Below are positions 46,811 through 49,406 of a DNA stretch of 49,406 nt, piece by piece. Where the stretch lies: assembly GCA_902634885.1 (NCBI GenBank), contig CACPLR010000007.1, positions 1 to 49,406 of the forward strand. Reading direction: 5' to 3'. The DNA is from an uncultured Pelagibacteraceae bacterium (GTDB lineage: Bacteria > Pseudomonadota > Alphaproteobacteria > Pelagibacterales > Pelagibacteraceae). The notes beneath the pieces were generated by a model that was given only the letters and a program-made list of their open reading frames with translations, searched no databases and was not told the origin of the DNA. Every line of letters starts with the position of its first letter. Positions within the stretch are counted from its first letter, which is position 1. The position numbers were made by a program, and so were the translations under genes.

Positions 46811-47843
46811 TAAAATAAGACCTTTAATTTTCAAATTTAGTCCTGAAGTAGCACATTCTTTAGCAATTAAAACACTTAAGCTAAACGCTCTGCCAAAAAA
46901 GAAAATTAAAAATAAAACTGTTTTAGAGACATCAATATTTAACAAAATTCTTGAAAACCCAATAGGAGTTGCAGCAGGTTTTGATAAAAATGCGGAGGTA
47001 TATAATCCACTATTTAACTTGGGTTTTGGTTTTGTTGAGGTTGGTACTATTACACCTGAACCACAGTATGGAAATCCAAAACCGAGAATATTTAGACTGG
47101 AGGAGGATGGGGCTCTAATCAATAGACTAGGATTTAATAATTCAGGTTCAGAGGAAATTTATAAAAGAATTGAAAGTAATAAACCATACGGTTTGTTGGG
47201 AGTTAATATAGGCCCAAATAAAACAAGTGATAATAGAATTCAGGATTATGTAAAATGTTTTAGAAAATTTATTTCGGTTGCAGATTATATCACAATAAAT
47301 ATTTCTTCTCCTAATACAGAAAATTTGAGAAATTTTCATAATCAAGAGGAAATGAACAATTTATTATCTGAAATTCAAAAAGAAAAAAAGAAATTACAAT
47401 CCAATTTACCTATAGCTGTAAAAATTTCACCAGATATAAATTTTAACTCAATTGATGAAATTTGTGAGTCATTGTTTAAACACTCTATAGAAATTGTAAT
47501 CGTATCAAATACCTCCGAAAAAAACAGGGATAATCTTACAAATATAAATAAACTCGAAAAGGGTGGTCTTTCTGGAACTCCAATCGAAAATAAATCAAAT
47601 GAATTGATAGAACTATTTTATAAAAATCTTAAAAACAAAATTAAAATAATAGGTGTTGGAGGAGTAAGTTCTGGTAAGGGTGCCTATGAAAAAATAATTC
47701 GTGGAGCATCTTTAATTCAACTTTATACTGGTATGGTATACAGAGGACCAGATATAGCCAATAAAATAAATCAGGAACTAATCGAAATACTGACAAAAGA
47801 TGGTATTAAAAATATTTCAGAGATAGTGGGATCAAAAAATTGA
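46803..47843 (+). CDS. pyrD: Dihydroorotate dehydrogenase, class 2 PyrD
   Basis: FMN enzyme oxidising dihydroorotate to orotate with quinone as acceptor in pyrimidine synthesis. Class 2 signs are an N-terminal membrane-contact helix region (RPLIFKFSPEVAHSLAIKTL), NPIGVAAGFDKNAEV (near 57), GTITPEPQYGNPKPRIFR (near 80), NISSPNT (near 164) with the catalytic Ser in this region, and IIGVGGVSSGKGAYEKI (near 280). 346 residues. The start overlaps the lysS end by 8 bases. Confidence 0.96.
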   Translation: MFNKIRPLIFKFSPEVAHSLAIKTLKLNALPKKKIKNKTVLETSIFNKILENPIGVAAGFDKNAEVYNPLFNLGFGFVEVGTITPEPQYGNPKPRIFRLEEDGALINRLGFNNSGSEEIYKRIESNKPYGLLGVNIGPNKTSDNRIQDYVKCFRKFISVADYITINISSPNTENLRNFHNQEEMNNLLSEIQKEKKKLQSNLPIAVKISPDINFNSIDEICESLFKHSIEIVIVSNTSEKNRDNLTNINKLEKGGLSGTPIENKSNELIELFYKNLKNKIKIIGVGGVSSGKGAYEKIIRGASLIQLYTGMVYRGPDIANKINQELIEILTKDGIKNISEIVGSKN

Positions 47844-47845
47844 TA

Positions 47846-47874
47846 TTGACGGATTAGCTCATTAATCTTATATA
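47846..47874 (+). promoter_or_regulatory. Sigma-70-type promoter for rpmB
   Basis: TTGACG (47846-47851) and TATATA (47869-47874) are separated by exactly 17 bases. The predicted start of transcription is near 47881, about 5 bases before the rpmB ATG at 47886. The element lies in the 42-base gap after pyrD. Confidence 0.68.
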
Positions 47875-47885
47875 AGCGTAATTTT

Positions 47886-48167
47886 ATGACTAAAAAATGT
47901 GAACTAACAGGAAAAATACCTCTTAAAGGTCATAACGTTAGCCATGCTAACAACAAAACCAAAAGAAGATTTTTACCAAATTTAAAAAAAGTAAAATTTA
48001 AAAGTGAATTGTTAAAAAAGTCTATGAAGCTCACTGTTTCTAATGCAGGCGTAAGATCGGTTGATAAGAAAGGTGGCTTTGATAACTTCTTAAAATCAGC
48101 AAAAGCAAGAGATTTATCTATAAGGCTAAAAAAACTTAAAAAATCTTTATTATCTAAGTCAGCTTAA
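47886..48167 (+). CDS. rpmB: 50S ribosomal protein L28
   Basis: Large-subunit ribosomal protein. The 93-residue sequence has the L28 start [25 protein letters not shown], partly quoted here as [19 protein letters not shown], then [19 protein letters not shown]. Basic Lys-rich C-terminus follows. Its own promoter is predicted immediately upstream. The stop overlaps the next gene's start by one base (TAATG). Confidence 0.97.
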   Translation: MTKKCELTGKIPLKGHNVSHANNKTKRRFLPNLKKVKFKSELLKKSMKLTVSNAGVRSVDKKGGFDNFLKSAKARDLSIRLKKLKKSLLSKSA

Positions 48168-48715
48168 TGAATAAAGTTTTTTTATCACTCTCATTTTTAA
48201 TGGGATTAATTGTTTTAGCATCTAATTATCTAGTTCAGTTTCCTATCAAATTTTATGGCCTTCAAGACATACTGACATATGGTGCTTTTAGTTACCCAAT
48301 TGCATTTTTAATAACTGATTTAGCAAACAGATCTTTTGGCAAAATAGTTGCTAGAAAAATTGTTTATATAGGATTTACAATTGGCATTTTATTTACTTTA
48401 TTATTTTCGACAAATTTTGCAGATTTAATTTCAGTAAGAATTGCAATAGGTTCAGGTACAGCTTTTATTATTGCCCAATTACTTGATGTACAAATTTTTG
48501 ATCAATTAAGACAAAAAAAATGGTTTGTTGCTCCACTTATATCCTCATTAATAGGATCAACAGTTGATACATTTTTATTCTTCTCAATTTCATTTTATGG
48601 AACTGGAATTCCTTGGGTTACACTTTCTTTAGGAGATTTAGCAGTAAAAATTTTTGTAGCTTTAGTGATGTTAATACCTTTTAGATTATTATTAGGCACT
48701 CTAAAAGCTGCGTAA
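48167..48715 (+). CDS. Queuosine precursor transporter YhhQ-like (VUT family)
   Basis: Small integral membrane protein of 182 residues with about six hydrophobic helices. The segment DILTYGAFSYPIAFLITDLANRSFG with its Asp-Leu-X-Asn-Arg pattern and the WVAPLISSLIGSTVDTFLFF-type stretch (seen as APLISSLIGSTVDTFLFF) are typical of the VUT/YhhQ family. Members import queuosine precursors such as preQ0/preQ1. It is coupled to rpmB by a one-base overlap. Substrate is inferred from the family. Confidence 0.85.
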   Translation: MNKVFLSLSFLMGLIVLASNYLVQFPIKFYGLQDILTYGAFSYPIAFLITDLANRSFGKIVARKIVYIGFTIGILFTLLFSTNFADLISVRIAIGSGTAFIIAQLLDVQIFDQLRQKKWFVAPLISSLIGSTVDTFLFFSISFYGTGIPWVTLSLGDLAVKIFVALVMLIPFRLLLGTLKAA

Positions 48716-48716
48716 T

Positions 48717-49406
48717 TTAAATTATTGGCTCTTGTTGAGTCATACAATGAATTGCTCCAAAACCCCAAATTAAATCACTACAATCGACAGCAATAACTTT
48801 TCTTTTTGTAAAAAATTTTCTAAATATCTTCAATACCTTTTTATCTTCTTTTACATTAAATATTGGTACTAAGACAGTTTTGTTGCTTATGAAGAAATTT
48901 AAATAACTTGCGGGCACACGAATTTTTTGAATAAAGATTGGACTTGGCATAGGGATCTTAATGATTTTAAATTTTTTTCCATTTTCATCGTAACTTTTTC
49001 TAAGTATTTTTATATTTTCTTTAAGAGACTTATAGTTTTTGTCTGATTTGTTGTTTTCATCAGCTATCATAATTGTCGTTTTGGAGACAAATCTTGCAAT
49101 ATCATCTATATGACCATGGGTATCATCTCCAACAATTCCTTTATTTAACCAAATGAAGTTTTTAGTATTTAAATACTTTGAAAATAAACTTTCATAGTCA
49201 CTTTTTTTGAAACCCTTATTTCTCTCTTGTTTACTACTTAATAAGCATTCTTTTGTTAGCAATATGGAACCTGATCCATTGGTATCAAAAGCACCTCCCT
49301 CCATCACTACTTTTTCAAACTTTTTTGAATTTATTCTTATAGGCAAAATACTTTTAATATTTAAATATTTACTAATTTGATAATTGATTTTGTTATCATT
49401 TCTGAA
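48717..49406 (-). CDS. aguA: Agmatine deiminase family protein, N-terminal part outside window
   Basis: Hydrolyses agmatine to N-carbamoylputrescine and ammonia in putrescine formation or arginine/agmatine use. The visible 229 residues read from the window edge without a stop. Family signatures: MEGGAFDTNGSGSILLTKECLL, then the substrate-loop motif GDDTHGHIDDIARFV with the catalytic His-Asp, and the terminal catalytic Cys in AIHCMTQQEP. About 110-140 N-terminal residues are missing because the gene runs off the right edge. It ends convergently one base after the preceding gene. A related peptidylarginine deiminase is the main alternative. Confidence 0.85.
   Translation of the reverse strand, partial: FRNDNKINYQISKYLNIKSILPIRINSKKFEKVVMEGGAFDTNGSGSILLTKECLLSSKQERNKGFKKSDYESLFSKYLNTKNFIWLNKGIVGDDTHGHIDDIARFVSKTTIMIADENNKSDKNYKSLKENIKILRKSYDENGKKFKIIKIPMPSPIFIQKIRVPASYLNFFISNKTVLVPIFNVKEDKKVLKIFRKFFTKRKVIAVDCSDLIWGFGAIHCMTQQEPII

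Overview
The window looks like a piece of a SAR11-clade alphaproteobacterial chromosome (Pelagibacter-like). The base composition is very AT-rich and genes are packed with gaps of about 0-30 bases or short overlaps. Gene order is alphaproteobacterial: leuCDB...asd, sdhCDAB-mdh-sucCDAB-lpd, priA-atpHAGDC, rplU-rpmA-obgE-proBA-nadD-rsfS-ctpA-rppH. There is also a DMSP demethylase (DmdA) and a class I lysyl-tRNA synthetase. No insertion sequence, prophage, CRISPR array, rRNA or tRNA gene was seen. No gap between genes exceeds about 190 bases.

Layout. 1-10108 (+): tail of a ribosomal-type protein, trmD, rplS, leuCDB, then an apparent DMSP demethylation module (dmdC-dmdB-dmdA) between leuB and asd. 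10110-23565 (+): a near-continuous TCA block (sdhCDAB, mmsA, mdh, sucCD, sucAB, lpd). 23586-30435 (+): priA and the F1 ATP synthase genes atpHAGDC. 36937-30428 (-): rplU-rpmA-obgE-proB-proA-nadD-rsfS-ctpA-rppH from a recognisable promoter. 39432-37002 (-): metX-metW-gloB behind a SAM-II riboswitch. 39619-41596 (+): hisC-tyrA. 45156-41593 (-): trkH, an AmpG-like permease and an NlpC/P60 peptidase. 45242-48715 (+): class I lysS, pyrD, rpmB and a queuosine-precursor transporter. 49406-48717 (-): a partial agmatine deiminase.

How the genes work together. The TCA genes make NADH and reduced quinone, and the atp genes encode the soluble part of the ATP synthase. DmdA, DmdB and DmdC take DMSP towards methylthioacryloyl-CoA, whose breakdown releases methanethiol. 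Asd makes the precursor of homoserine, and MetX makes an acylated homoserine that could accept that sulfur. The MetX operon is controlled by SAM through the riboswitch.

Most interesting signals. (1) The two succinate dehydrogenase membrane subunits appear to lack both histidines that bind heme b in well-studied homologues: SdhC has Gln79 and SdhD has Phe63, and SdhD has no histidine at all. This suggests a heme-free complex II. (2) A SAM-II riboswitch starts almost exactly at the predicted transcription start of metX. (3) A 14-base-pair hairpin lies directly in front of dmdA. (4) An AmpG-like importer and a cytoplasmic NlpC/P60 peptidase look like a compact murein-peptide recycling pair. I found no clear wholly new multi-gene system; the heme-ligand loss is the best candidate for something undescribed.
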